From Heliopora coerulea (lineage: Eukaryota; Cnidaria; Anthozoa; Scleralcyonacea; Helioporidae), in the NCBI GenBank assembly GCA_030142905.1, contig JASJOG010000003.1, positions 4,681,501 through 4,745,500 on the forward strand: 64,000 bases of DNA. Direction: 5' to 3'. Positions 47,272-58,541 of the stretch are shown one piece after another. Under the pieces are notes generated by a model. That model did not search any database and was not told where the DNA came from. It was given only the letters and a program-made list of their open reading frames with translations. The number at the start of each line of letters is the position of its first letter. Positions within the stretch are counted from its first letter, which is position 1. A program made the translations under genes and the position numbers.

Positions 47272-48176
47272 GTGGGTTTCTTTGTGTCACAAAGGTATGC
47301 CTTGAAGATGTTGCTGATACTTGCTGGAGATATAGAACTTTGTCCAGGTCCTGGTGAAGTGATTTGCATGTGTTGTTCGAAGACCATACGGAAAAAGCAA
47401 AGTCAAGGAAGCTGTGGGAGGTGCAAGAAAATCCTGCATCTAAAGTGCCTGGTTGACAGATTCAATAATGGAGTCGAAAAAGTTATTTGTCCCACTTGTT
47501 TTGACATGCCTACGACCTTTGAAGAAAACTGCACTAGCAGTATGAACTACAATATTAGTGGTCATTTGAATGACTATCTCCATGGTAGAGGTATGAAGTT
47601 GCTTCATCAAAATATAAATGGTTTGCTTGCAAAAATGGATCAAATACGTGTTATGTTTAAGGAAACAAATAGAAATATTCACATCTTTGGCGTTACAGAG
47701 ACACATGCAAACGAAGATTTGAATGATAACCAGTTATGTTTGAATGGTTATACGCTTGTTAGGAAGGACTGCGAATCTGGTCATGGAGATAGTGTTTGTT
47801 GTTTTATAAGAAATCATATGAACTGGCACAGAAGAACTGACTTGGAAGTGAAAGGGCTGGAGTGTTTGTGGATAGAAGTGTTTATTCAAGATTCCAAGTC
47901 CTTTTTGATTGGCATAATTTACCGTCCTCCTGATAGCTCTCAATATACTGACAAAGATTTCACAACAAAATTTACCAGCATGTTAGAAACTAGTGTTTGT
48001 GAAAACAAAGAAGTTATATTAACTGGGGACCTAGATTGTAATTACCTTATCCCAAATGACCACAAAACCATTAATCTTGTCAATTAATGGTTTGAAACAG
48101 ATAATTGATCAACCAACGCGTACTTCGCATACTTCAAAATCCTTAATTGATCTCATCGCTACCACTCATGAATCTA
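47272..48176 (+). pseudogene. LINE N-terminal region: 2A-like motif, PHD-type finger, AP endonuclease (5' part)
   Basis: The frame is open from about 47165, and an ATG at 47308 opens MLLILAGDIELCPGPG. That is the leader and core of 2A-like ribosome-skipping motifs (D-V/I-E-x-N-P-G-P), with Cys in place of Asn. A C4HC3-type pattern follows: CMCC, CGRC, H-LKC, CPTC. The endonuclease has LLHQNINGLLAKMDQI, VTETHAN, YRPPDSS and LTGDLDCN (usual GDFN). One frameshift near 48080 precedes IIDQPTRTSHTSKSLIDLIA, which runs to the MITE. Confidence 0.82.
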
Positions 48177-48485
48177 CAGGGTGTCCCCCAAAAAAACGAA
48201 AACTATTGGAATCACTTATTGTTAAAATTTGAACGCCCTACGAAAAAGCTGAACGTAATGATGCGTAAAATATTGACAAGGTGCATGTATTAAAATTTAG
48301 GTAAGAAAATCGCCTTGTAAAGTGCGCGATTTTTTGCCAGTGGGGATTTAAAGCAAACTATAAAATTACTTATATCAATCATTTATGCACTCGTGGGGAC
48401 CAACAGAGTTCTAAGGCATTCAAATTCTAACAATTAAATTGTTATTGGTGATTTCAATAGTTTTCGTTTTTTTTTAAACACCCTG
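48177..48485. mobile_element. 309-bp mariner-like MITE nested in the LINE
   Basis: Ends CAGGGTGTCCCCCAAAAAAA and the complement of CAGGGTGTTTAAAAAAAAAC, with matching CGAAAACTATTG inside both. TA stands on both sides (48175-48176 and 48486-48487), the target used by Tc1/mariner. Removing the insert with one TA restores the endonuclease frame into a LSDHDLIGIV motif. It contains no ORF. Confidence 0.9.
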
Positions 48486-50731
48486 TAGAATTGCAAATTG
48501 CATTGTCCATGCATCATCCCTAAGTGATCATGACCTGATCGGTATTGTAAGAAAGATTCATTGCAATAAATTTGCACCAAGGAAAATCTGGTGCTGTAAC
48601 TACAAGAATATTAGTGTGGATGAGTACCGACGTGATCTACGTGACCAATCATGGGCAAATGTTGTAAAGATTAGCAATTTCAACACTGCTTGGAATAAAT
48701 TTAAAGATCTACTTATGTCTGTGATTGATAAGCATGCCCCATTGAAGGAACGATTAGTTCGTGGTAGAGATTGTCCATGGTTGATTGCAGAAATCAAGAA
48801 AAAGATTAGAGATAGAGATTATTATCTAAAAAAAGCTAGAAGAAGTAATACTGAAAATGATTGGTCAACATATCGACGCCTTCGGAACTCAGTAACTACG
48901 GCAATCAGAAATAGTAAAGCTTGTTTTGATAGAGCCATTCTTCGAGAAAATATGAATAATCCTAAAAACTTTTGGAAAACAGTAAAACGTTGCTATCCTG
49001 TAAAATCTAAATAGACCAATCCAAATAAGTTATTCATCATAGATGGAGAAAAGATCAGTGATAGTAAAATCATATCAAATGGGTTTTGCACATTTTTCAG
49101 CACAATTGCAAATCGTTTGCAGCAATCCTTGGCATCTGTACAGGACAAAGTCTGGTTATATCGTTCTGGTTTGGATTTGAAGAGGAAAATTAATCCTAAT
49201 GACAATGTATTCAAATTTCGTCAAATGAACTGACACGAAGTTATATACATGCTGAGGAATTTGAAATCATCTAAAGCCTCTGGCTTTGACAATCTCCCAA
49301 TTACGTTAATTAAACTAGGGGCAGAGGAGATTGCTTATCCACTGCAGGTTTTGGCTAATAGATCTATGCAATAATCGGTTTTTCCAACTGCTGAAAAGTG
49401 TACTAAAGTCATCCCATTATATGAGTCTGGAGAGAGAGCTCTTTTGGATAATTACAGACCTATATCAAATTTGCCAGTATCGTCAAAGGTTATTGAAAGA
49501 TTAGTTTATCAGCAATTGTCCGAATACTTGGAAACTAATAACCTTCTGTCATCAAACCAATTTGGTTTTCGTCGAGGACGATGTACATCTCATGCTGTTA
49601 TATACCTTGCTGAATGTATACGGAAGAACATTGATGTAGGTAATCTAACTGGAGCTGTATATATTGATCTTAAGAAGGCGTTTGACACAGTGGACCATGG
49701 TTGTTTACTGTCAAAATTCTTGGCCTATGGTATTGTGCAAAATGAATTAAAATGGTCTGAGGACTATTTGTTCAACCGATCAGTTTGTTCAGTATAACGA
49801 AATCAATTCTGAGGAACGAAAAATTACTTGTGGTGTACCGCAGAGGTCAATCTTGGGACCACTTTTATTTATTATTCATATAAACGATTTGAATCTAGTC
49901 CTTCAAAAATCAAAATTAATTCTCTATGCTGACGATACTGTTTTATTTTATTCTGCAAGAAATATTCAAGAAATTCAGAAGGAATTGAACAATGATTTGC
50001 AAGAGCTTTCAAAGTGGTTTAATCAAAACAATTTGGTTGTAAATATGATGAAGGGAAAAACTGAATTTGTTCTGTATGGAACAGCAAAACGGATTTCTCA
50101 GCAGACATGTGATTCTGACGTTGACTTAAATATAGACGGAATAAAAGTGTATGAATCAGGATCGTATCAGTACCTTGGAGTGATAATGGATAGTAATTTA
50201 CATTTTACGGAATACCTGCAGAAGCTTTATAAGAAAGGCTCAACAAGGGTGAAATTGTTGTCAGCTGTGCGTTTAAATATTTCTCCACAGGTAGCTGAAA
50301 CTATTTATAAAACTATGATTGAGCCAGTAATCATGCACTGTAGCACAATTTTTCTTGGGGATGAACGTCAGTGTTGCAAAAAATTGCAGGATATTCAAGA
50401 TCGTGCACATAAAATCGTTTTTGGAATAAAGAATACAAATACTTGGATTTCCATTCAAGATCGAAGACAAATGACCAGTATGACCAAAGTTTTTAAATAT
50501 ATTCATGGCCTCCTTCCATCACCGTTTGACGATACTTTTACAAGACTAAACCGTGAACAAAATACTCGTGGAAATAAACTAAATCTTGCCATTCCAAGGA
50601 TACGGACGGAGGCTGCAAAGAAGTCATTTGCTTACCAAGGAGCTATGTTTTATAACAAACTTCCACAAGAACTTAAGGAAGAATATTCATTGCCTTTATT
50701 TAAATCCAAACTCAGGTTATATTATTCTTAA
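48486..50731 (+). pseudogene. LINE endonuclease end, linker and reverse transcriptase, broken
   Basis: After the MITE the frame gives SSLSDHDLIGIV (endonuclease end), WLIAEIKKKIRDRDYYLKKA (linker), then LKSSKASGFDNLPITLIK, DNYRPISNLPVSSKVIERLV, QFGFRRGRCTSHA, YIDLKKAFDTVDHG, GVPQRSILGPLLF (Arg for the usual Gly), LYADDTVLFY (catalytic YADD) and AMFYNKLPQELK at the end. Stops lie at 49012-49014, 49231-49233 and 49372-49374, with a frameshift near 49795. Confidence 0.85.
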
Positions 50732-50876
50732 TCCTTTAACTTTTAGATTTTTTATTTTTAACATATAAATAGTTTTAGTTACTAATCTAAATACCTTACA
50801 TGGTATAAATTAATCTCATACAGGTCCTCTATTTATAACAGCTGTTGCAGCTCAAAGAGTTAACGTGTTTAAATAA

Positions 50877-51732
50877 AAATTATTATTATTATTATTATTA
50901 CAACTCGCACACCACCCAACTAAGGACAGTGGAAGGGGTCTAAGCCTGCTACGGGCTCCCAGCATCCCACCAGGTAAGGCCTCAACAGACATTGCACATT
51001 TCAGGGAACTTGTGGGGAAAGGAAATTTTACCATTAAAATGGATTTTAGGGAACACCCACGGGGCCAGCCCTTACTCGCCCAACTTATCCAGCCAGGAAG
51101 AAGCAAAGGATATACAGCCCTCTAAAGTCCCTGAAAGTACTCCCCGATGCGTATATCCAGTTTGACCTTAACAGTACCCTGTTGCACTTCCAACCAATTA
51201 AGGTCAGTTTAGGTGTGCCACAGCAAGGGTTAAAACTGAATATTGTTTTGTTCTTAGACTAGTGCAGATCTGTTTCAGCACTTAAGGCTGGTTTATTCTC
51301 AACCAACTAAGGTCAGGGGCATCAGCCTGCTGTACAGATTTTCTTCTAGTCCTTGGGCTGACAGGGCAGGTTTGCCAACACCTGAAGGCAGTGTACTTGC
51401 AGCTGCCAGCCAATTAAGGCAAGCTGAGGCTTTCGGCTACCTGTCTACCCAGCTGGCAAGGCAGGGGCGCCACTCCCTAGGTCATCTCATCAAAGCCTGC
51501 TCCTTTTATGGAGGTCACTGGCTCCGAGTCAATGCCCTGCCTACCTATTTCTGGTTTTATCTCGGAGTTTCCTTCTCCTAGATAAGTTGCCATCCAAGGC
51601 TAAAGAGTCTTATCTACCCTTGGCTAAGGGGTTGCTGGCATTTGCCAAAGGTGCCACCCCGGACTCTGGTGGGCGGGATCGTCCACATTCCTGTAGTAGG
51701 CTGAAGCTGTGCTTGTCCTACTCCAGTGCCCA

Positions 51733-51781
<49 letters not shown>

Positions 51782-51976
51782 TTATTACAACTCGCACACC
51801 ACCCAACTAAGGACAGTGAAAGGGGTCTAAGCCTGCTACGGGCTCCCAGCATCCCGCCAGGTAAGGCCGCAATAGACATTGCACATTTCAGGGAACTTGT
51901 GGGGAAAGGAAATTTTACCATTAAAATGGATTTTAGGAAACACCCACGGGGCCAGCCCTTACTCGCCCAATTTATC

Positions 51977-52021
<45 letters not shown>

Positions 52022-52209
52022 AACTCGCACACCACCCAACTAAGGACAGTGAAAGGGGTCTAAGCCTGCTACGGGCTCCCAGCATCCCGCCAGGTAAGGC
52101 CGCAATAGACATTGCACATTTCAGGGAACTTGTGGGGAAAGGAAATTTTACCATTAAAATGGATTTTAGGAAACACCCACGGGGCCAGCCCTTACTCGCC
52201 CAATTTATC

Positions 52210-52259
<50 letters not shown>
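50877..52259. repeat. Three 191-bp units separated by (TTA)n tracts
   Basis: The unit beginning CAACTCGCACACCACCCAAC occurs at 50901-51091, 51788-51978 and 52021-52211. The last two look identical by eye; the first differs at a few sites and continues into about 640 bp of other sequence (51092-51732). (TTA)n separates the units at 50877-50900, 51733-51787, 51979-52020 and 52212-52259. It starts directly at the LINE 3' tail, so the array probably grew from microsatellite-tailed copies. ORFs through the tracts are artefacts. Confidence 0.85.
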
Positions 52260-52260
<1 letters not shown>

Positions 52261-52680
52261 AGACATCCACTCTTAAGAACTATTAGTATGGAGGAGAAAT
52301 GTAAAATCTTTTCGGTACCTAATTTACTTATAATGGCAGCAAATCTGGAGATTCCACGAGTGACATAAACGTAATCTGATCAGCTTTGGGAAACTGATTG
52401 AGTTGAGATAATTATTAAGGTAAAAACGGATACTTCAGTAAATATTGTTTTCTTGGAACTTCCTCGCATAACACACATGTGATTTTTGGGAAATTTATGT
52501 AGTAAATAGGATTTTTCAAAATAATATATCGAGGTTTATAATGTTAATGTTGCACGGCATGCATAGCTTTCGTAAAAAACCATCATCCACCAGAATCCAC
52601 GTTCCTAAACAAACCAAACGTAAGCAGATTTTAATACATCTGTCGTTAATTCAGCATTTTGGCGAAGAAAGTATGAAAGA

Positions 52681-53460
52681 TCATTTCTTTTCGGGGTCAT
52701 CGTCAGATGTGCCTTTTTCAGTTGAGTAGCCCAAGTTTATTCTGTTTTCGATTTGTGAATGTTGGATTCTTTTGGCGAATTTTAAAACAGCTTCTCGTTG
52801 CTTGGCGACCTCGGCAATTCTATTTTTGTTCCAATGCTCTCTGTTTATGGAAAAGGTGCTGGCTCCGCCTCGACTAAAAGCCGTTGCCTTGCTTCGTTGT
52901 CTATTATGTAGTTCTTCCACAGTTTGATTAACAGTTATCCTAAAAGTTGGAGCACTCTTTGCCCTTTGTAGATTACTAGTCATTGACCTTATCCTTCTCT
53001 CCCACAATCTGCCACTCGTTTCACTAGCAGTTACAGGTCTACGAAATGTACTCGTAGATTTCTGCCGTTGATTATAACCAGTTACTGAGTCTGCGAGCCT
53101 TTCAGCTCCTTGAGAGGATGTTGTCGACCGCACAGAACCTGGACGTTCACTGAATTTTGTGATTATGGAATTTTGATTGACACCACTTTTGTTCTTCTTC
53201 TGGTGTTTGACGTCTGCTTTCAACTTTTCGTGACTTTTAATTAGATCAATACTTCGGGAAATGCGGCGACGAAATTGGTGAGCCACAAGTCGTTGATCGG
53301 AGAAGATACGACTTATAGTTTCATTCTCTTGTTTCTTCAACGATTCAAGTTCTTTACGAAGATAGACTTCTTCTTTCCAATTAGCCGAATGTACTTTTTG
53401 CGACTTTTCTGAACTACCAATCGCAGATTTCTGTCTATCTATGTAATTAAAAGCAATCAT
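52681..53460 (-). CDS. Uncharacterised basic, Ser/Lys-rich protein, intronless ORF
   Basis: A 259-residue ORF from ATG at 53460 to TGA at 52681. The frame is open 13 codons farther upstream but without another ATG. It has no signal peptide or membrane segment. Residues about 25-85 look helical and charged (KEEVYLRKELESLKKQENET, possible short coiled coil). The middle and end carry a loose repeated motif R-x-K-S/A followed by Phe a few residues later: RQKSTSTF, RAKSAPTF, RSKATAF, plus RPVTASE. Such basic RxKS/RPxTA tracts occur in some cytoskeletal and ciliary proteins, but no family was recognised. It lies between repeats with no codon breaks, which argues for a real host gene or the last exon of one. 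Confidence 0.6.
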   Translation of the reverse strand: MIAFNYIDRQKSAIGSSEKSQKVHSANWKEEVYLRKELESLKKQENETISRIFSDQRLVAHQFRRRISRSIDLIKSHEKLKADVKHQKKNKSGVNQNSIITKFSERPGSVRSTTSSQGAERLADSVTGYNQRQKSTSTFRRPVTASETSGRLWERRIRSMTSNLQRAKSAPTFRITVNQTVEELHNRQRSKATAFSRGGASTFSINREHWNKNRIAEVAKQREAVLKFAKRIQHSQIENRINLGYSTEKGTSDDDPEKK

Positions 53461-56400
53461 GGAAACGTTCTCTTGTTGCACTTTCTGTCCAGGTATCAAA
53501 CTGATCGCTTGGTAACATTAACCATGTCACCGCTGCGGAAGAGTTTTCCATCTGAGATACAGACTCTATCTAGATACAACAAATAACACTTGCCTGACGG
53601 TAATCTCTTTAACTTTAAAATAATCTCGATCTTTAATTACTTCAGTGTCTTAGTAATAAAAAAACCCTCTCCGTTCAAGCGATCAAGTTTCCAGTTTATC
53701 ATGGAAATCTAACTCTCTTAATCTTCAGGAAAAAGAACTCAAGAAAAATCTTAGGAGAAAATATTTTTTGAAGCAAGAATTCTAGGACGTTCTCATTGAC
53801 ATGGATTTCCGGAGTCTGTTTGAGCATGTGAATAGTATTAGTTGCTGAGCTTATTTGGCGTGCAAACAGGCTAAGCCGATGTCAATCCTGGATAAGGCAT
53901 TTGATTGTAGTCACCGTCGGAAATTAAGCCTAACTCGAAACATTTTGATTTTTGGAGATTTTTATGAGTCTTTTACAACACGTTACCTTCATTACTTCTT
54001 TCAAAATTTACTGGAATCTTATATCTTCGTTAAAGCAGAATAAAACTTGGGCAAAAGTGTATGCTTCAGGAAAGTAATTAACCAGTTTACCAATTTTTAA
54101 TCCACTAGATTAACTGGGACTGCGCTCTTTTGTTTTCTAAAAATGACTAAAAGATAATGAGACTCATGAGACAATGCATCGTCGACATGTTGCACAGGTA
54201 AAGAATATTTTTAGTTATGATATAACATCAAACACATGTTCTGGATGATCGACAACCAGCAGCAGTGACACTTAGTAATGTCTTATACTAGCGAAGGTGC
54301 GATGATTCGGATGTTCATGGACGTGTTAAATCTTCATTTATCAACGAAACGTTCCCTTGACTTTGCCAACTGAAAATTTAATCTAATTTTTTTTGGGTAT
54401 GAACTGTGGTTTTCTGACAGTTGTGCGATGAGAGAGTTCACGCAAAATGAAGCCACAACGTTATCACATAGGCATTTTAAACGTTAGCATTATTTCAAAA
54501 AAAATCAAGAGCGGATGTTCGCTGCGAGAGCTGTCCCCTTGAAGAGTAAAATCGTCTGGCATTAGCCAGAGTAAAATAATAGAAGTCTTACTCCACTCGG
54601 AAAGAGTTATAAACAACATTTGTCTATCTGCAGAAATTAACTTGTCGTCTAATGCAAATACTGTTGACTGATTGGCTGGACTATTCGATGTAGCTTACCT
54701 TAATCATCGACAGATTGTAGGTATGCGTCCACGTGTGGTCGTTATGAGTAGAACGATTAAGAGGGGGCTTATTTTTCTATTCCGATAAGGTATATGGAAC
54801 TCCTTCCGCAGTAATTCCGAAGAACTACGAAACTCAGTAAAGCTACAGAATTAATTAGATTCGCTATCAATTTCAGCGAGTTAGCATTTGGCACAGATTT
54901 TGCACTCTCCAATTTACACCTCATATAAAATTTCTAGCTCATAATCTACTTGTTTGTCAAATAAGGTCGCAACGTATGTCATTTCTCAAAGCAAGCTTAA
55001 TTAGTGAACTAAGATGATCCCTGAATTTTGTATGGCTTAGACTTAATGGCGTTCAATTGCAACTCGTCATATGAAAAGAAAAAAGCAATTTCAAACTTCA
55101 CAGTCACCTGTCCAAACATTTAATCGTCTATTCAACGTTTCGACCATTGACAGGAATATGTAGGCGAAACCATGAGTTCTGAAGACTTATCAACCCAGTT
55201 GTTTCCACTTGTTCAAGAACGCTGTATTTTAAATGAAAATTTTCAAACACAGTCCTTAATCATGGATCAGTCATGGGAATAACTGATACCGCCATATTTG
55301 GACTGAATTTAACTCGTCCTTTTTCTTAAAAATAATATCTACATGGATTTAGCCCGTACATAATTAATCAGTAATATTTAAAAAGTAGTCAGGTTCAATT
55401 CATTATGTTTCATGAACATTGGTTTTGGTTTATTTCGTTGATGGTAAGTTTATAAATGACCACCTCTCACTAGAACTATTTAAAAGTAAGTGGCCCAGAC
55501 ATGGTTGCGCCATGTTTACAAAACAAACGAGAGACCCCGATTCATAAGCTACACTTCGATGCGCCTGGCGATTGATCTACAGAATATCAATTTGGGCCCA
55601 TGCAACTGGGACAAACTGCATTTTTACAACTGGTCTTGGCTGGGTCTTAAATATAGTTTCTCGTACTCAAAAATTTACCTTCACTTTCAAAATTTAATCA
55701 AACAGCTCACTAGGTGGATTAGGAGAAAGACTATAACAGAATTTTATACGAAAACGCAATAATGAAAATCATATCACCAGGAAATAACGAGAAAAGGTAG
55801 GTTATAAAATAACTAGGTTCTCATAAGATTTATATTTTTGTAAGGCTGGCGCGTAACCAGATATTTTTTCTTGGGGGATGTTCACTGTCGAGCAGCTTTG
55901 GGCCACTACAATTTTTCAACTCGCCCAAGAATGCAGTACCTTTCTAAACATACAAATCCACTCCAGTTTATCACAGAAGAACAGACTTTTCTGGGCATAA
56001 TCAACGTACTTTAGACTGGCAACCGTACCTTATAAAACCATTTGTTAGCCTATTTCACTTCTATTTACAGAATTGTTAATGTACAAGAAAACACAGATAG
56101 ATAGACTGACTACTTCGCATTTTTCGCTCCACTCCAGTTATTTTATAGAACTACGGTCAATTTTGGAGGCTCCAGCATCCAGGTATTTTACTGAACTTCA
56201 AAAAGCAGGGTCTAGATTGGCTTCACGACTGTTCAAATATCAAAGGTGGCCAAATTGTGATATTGTCTGATGACGGTCATGAACTCGTAATTGTGTTGGA
56301 GACCGGTAAACAATGTATCAAATTTCTAGTAGTGTGAATGCCTGGGAGTGAGAGAATGCGAGGTACGTGATGATTGGTCGGATGAGAAGAGAAATAAGAA

Positions 56401-56839
56401 CCGTTGATTAACATTGTGATGCACGTGGTAAACGAGAGAAGTGAGAACCGAGCGAGGGTTAGTTGAGAGAGGGTGTGACGTGTATTCAAAGAAGAATAAA
56501 GAAAAAGGCTTGCAAAAATCAAAAAATGCGTGTGATTTGTCGCGGAGTACAGCTGGACGCATTCGCGACAATTGAATTGGAAACTCAAGTTCGTTGTAGA
56601 TATGGATGAGGGGTTTGAACCCCCCGAACGCTCCTCTTGGCTACGCCATTGTAGTAAGGCATTTAGGTCAGTAACTGTTAAACAAGACAAACTAATTTTC
56701 AAGAATTTCGATCGTGTACCTATGTTCCAGAGGCTTAAAAAAAGATGGGCATTTAAAGATGGAACACGGAAAAGAAACACACTGGCAATCATGCAGGATA
56801 ACTAACTTAATCCGTCACGTATGTATAAAATAACATATA
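53461..56839. other. Intergenic, dispersed repeat fragments only
   Basis: CTGGCATTAGCCAGAGTAAA near 54557 resembles the 33.6-33.9-kb repeat. GGTTTGAACCCCCCGAACG near 56611 with TTGGCTACGCC after it matches 38.5 kb. ORFs at 56277-56805 on either strand run through this repeat and have no domain. Confidence 0.45.
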
Positions 56840-58148
56840 CAGTGGTACCTGTTTTGAGAGACCACTGTCATGAACGACCACCTCTTTTGAAAGACCACTT
56901 TTTCAAGCACCAACATTCAGTAATACATTTTTGCCTTTGAAGAGCGACCACCTGTAAAACGCGACCAGCGACCATGGTATTTGATCGAAAATGAAATAAA
57001 TTTACCTGCTACGAACGACCGCCCTGAATTTCGTCAGTACAGAATTTAGTGGGACAGTTTCGATCCTTTCTTCCAGTTAAACCCGACGAGCACCAATTTA
57101 TCTTTTAGTCTCAGAACCAGACCCTCTCCACCATTATGACGTCATTCTGAAGTCAGTTACGTAGAGAGGATCTGATTCCAAGACTAAATTTATTTCACAC
57201 GTGGTAGAAAATGGCGACTTCGAGCAAATGCGGTACGAAGAGAAAGGTCTTGTCCTTAGAAGAACGGGTGAAAGTGATTGAGAGGGCAAAGAATGACGAA
57301 TCAGGAAGATCTATAGCTAAGGCCTTTGAGGTCGGAAAAACCCAAATCCAGAATATCATTGCGAACAAGAGCGAAATTCTGAAGTCATGGGAGGACGGTA
57401 TTCGAGGTGAACGCAAGTACGTGAAGCCAAGGAGATCACTGTATGCTGATGTTAATGGACTTGTGTGGGATTGGTTTGTGAATGCTCGAGCTAGGAACAT
57501 ACCAGTAACCGGTAAGCTAATCCAGGAGAAGGCTAGTTTGTTGAGTGAGGAACTTGAGGGGTTCATCTGCAAGCGTTAGAGAGGAAGATGTTGCAGACTG
57601 GTCCAAACGGTTACCCACCATCTGCACAGGATATGAAGTTCGCAACATTTTTAATGCAGATGAGACTGGTTTGTTCTATTGATGCCTTCCTAACAGATCT
57701 ATGGTACAGAAAGCTGATTCATGCAAGGGAGGAAAGAATGCAAAGGAAAGGGTGACTGTACTTTTGGGTTCTAGTGTTATTGGTGAAAAGCTCAAACCAC
57801 TGGTGATTGGGAAAGCAGCCAATCCTAGGTGTTTCAAGGGCATCAACAAGGGCACATTGAGTGTTCATTATGAATCAAACTGCAAAGCTTGGATGACAGC
57901 GAGCCTATTCCGAGAATGGCTAGAAAGGCTGAACCAGAGGTTCGTTCAAGAAAAACGACACATTTTGCTTTTCATCGATAACTGTACTGCTCACCCTGAA
58001 GTCCAACTTGATGTCTTGTGTATACTTAACATGTGTATTAATACTGTATTGGTGATCATTTACGGCCAACCTTTGATGAGAGACCACCTGTCTTGAGAGA
58101 CCACTTTTTCATGAACCAAGGGGCGGTCTCTCAAAACAGGTACCACTG
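56840..58148 (+). mobile_element. Tigger/pogo-type DNA transposon, internally deleted, with intact ends
   Basis: Terminal inverted repeats start CAGTGGTACCTGTTTTGAGA on the left and are matched by the complement at the right end (CTCAAAACAGGTACCACTG). TA stands on both sides (56838-56839 and 58149-58150). Sub-repeats of GAGAGACCAC lie inside each end. At 1,309 bp it is shorter than usual full-length Tigger elements, and the transposase is broken. Confidence 0.92.
57211..58096 (+). pseudogene. Tigger transposase remnant (CENP-B-type HTH plus partial DDE domain)
   Basis: 57211-57579 has an N-terminal CENP-B-like helix-turn-helix: KRKVLSLEERVKVIERAKND, GRSIAKAFEVGKTQIQNII. A second DNA-binding segment follows (WFVNARARNIPVTGKLIQEK). 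After a break the DDE part has FNADETGLFY (first Asp) and then a TGA, KERVTVLLGSS, and HILLFIDNCTAHPEV (second Asp). The region after NCTAHP, with the third acidic residue, is replaced by terminal-repeat sequence. It cannot make an active transposase. Confidence 0.9.
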
Positions 58149-58541
58149 TACCTTGAAAGATACTGCCCTGAAAACCCGGTGTTGGAGTTAACAATATGGA
58201 CAAAATAGAATTGATAATATACAAAAAGGTACATCCATTTAATTTATTTACAGTTAGAAAGAAATTAAACGTTATTGACTACAAAGAAATTGTCAGGTAA
58301 AAAATAGAATGATATCCCATGAAGAGTCCGAATGGCGAATTGTAATAAACACTAGATATGTGGACCAGTCTTCGATCAATAAAACAAAGCATGAAATTTT
58401 TTCATATTGTAGTCACGATTTCGCAGTGTTAGCGGTCAAACATTTTCAATAAATAAACATGTAAAATTGCTTGTCAAATCTTGCTAATTTACACGTTGTG
58501 GATGAAATTGTACAAAACCGTAATTTATTATCTATAACAAA

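Larger units (their letters stand above)
47165..50900 (+). mobile_element. CR1-like non-LTR retrotransposon with 2A-like motif and PHD finger, carrying a nested MITE
   Basis: A single ORF2-type reading is broken into pieces: 2A-like motif, PHD-type finger, endonuclease, linker, RT and C-terminus, ending at about 50731. The 3' UTR ends in CGTGTTTAAATAAA and a (TTA)n tail that starts near 50877. No separate ORF1 is seen upstream, so it is either 5' truncated or of the one-ORF 2A type. A 309-bp MITE interrupts the endonuclease. Confidence 0.85.

Noticed and set aside
51587..52368. ORFs with poly-Ile, poly-Tyr or poly-Asn
   Set aside because: (TTA)n tracts read in three frames, not protein genes.
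56277..56792. 171-codon - strand ORF
   Set aside because: Runs through a dispersed repeat shared with 38.5 kb and has no recognisable domain.
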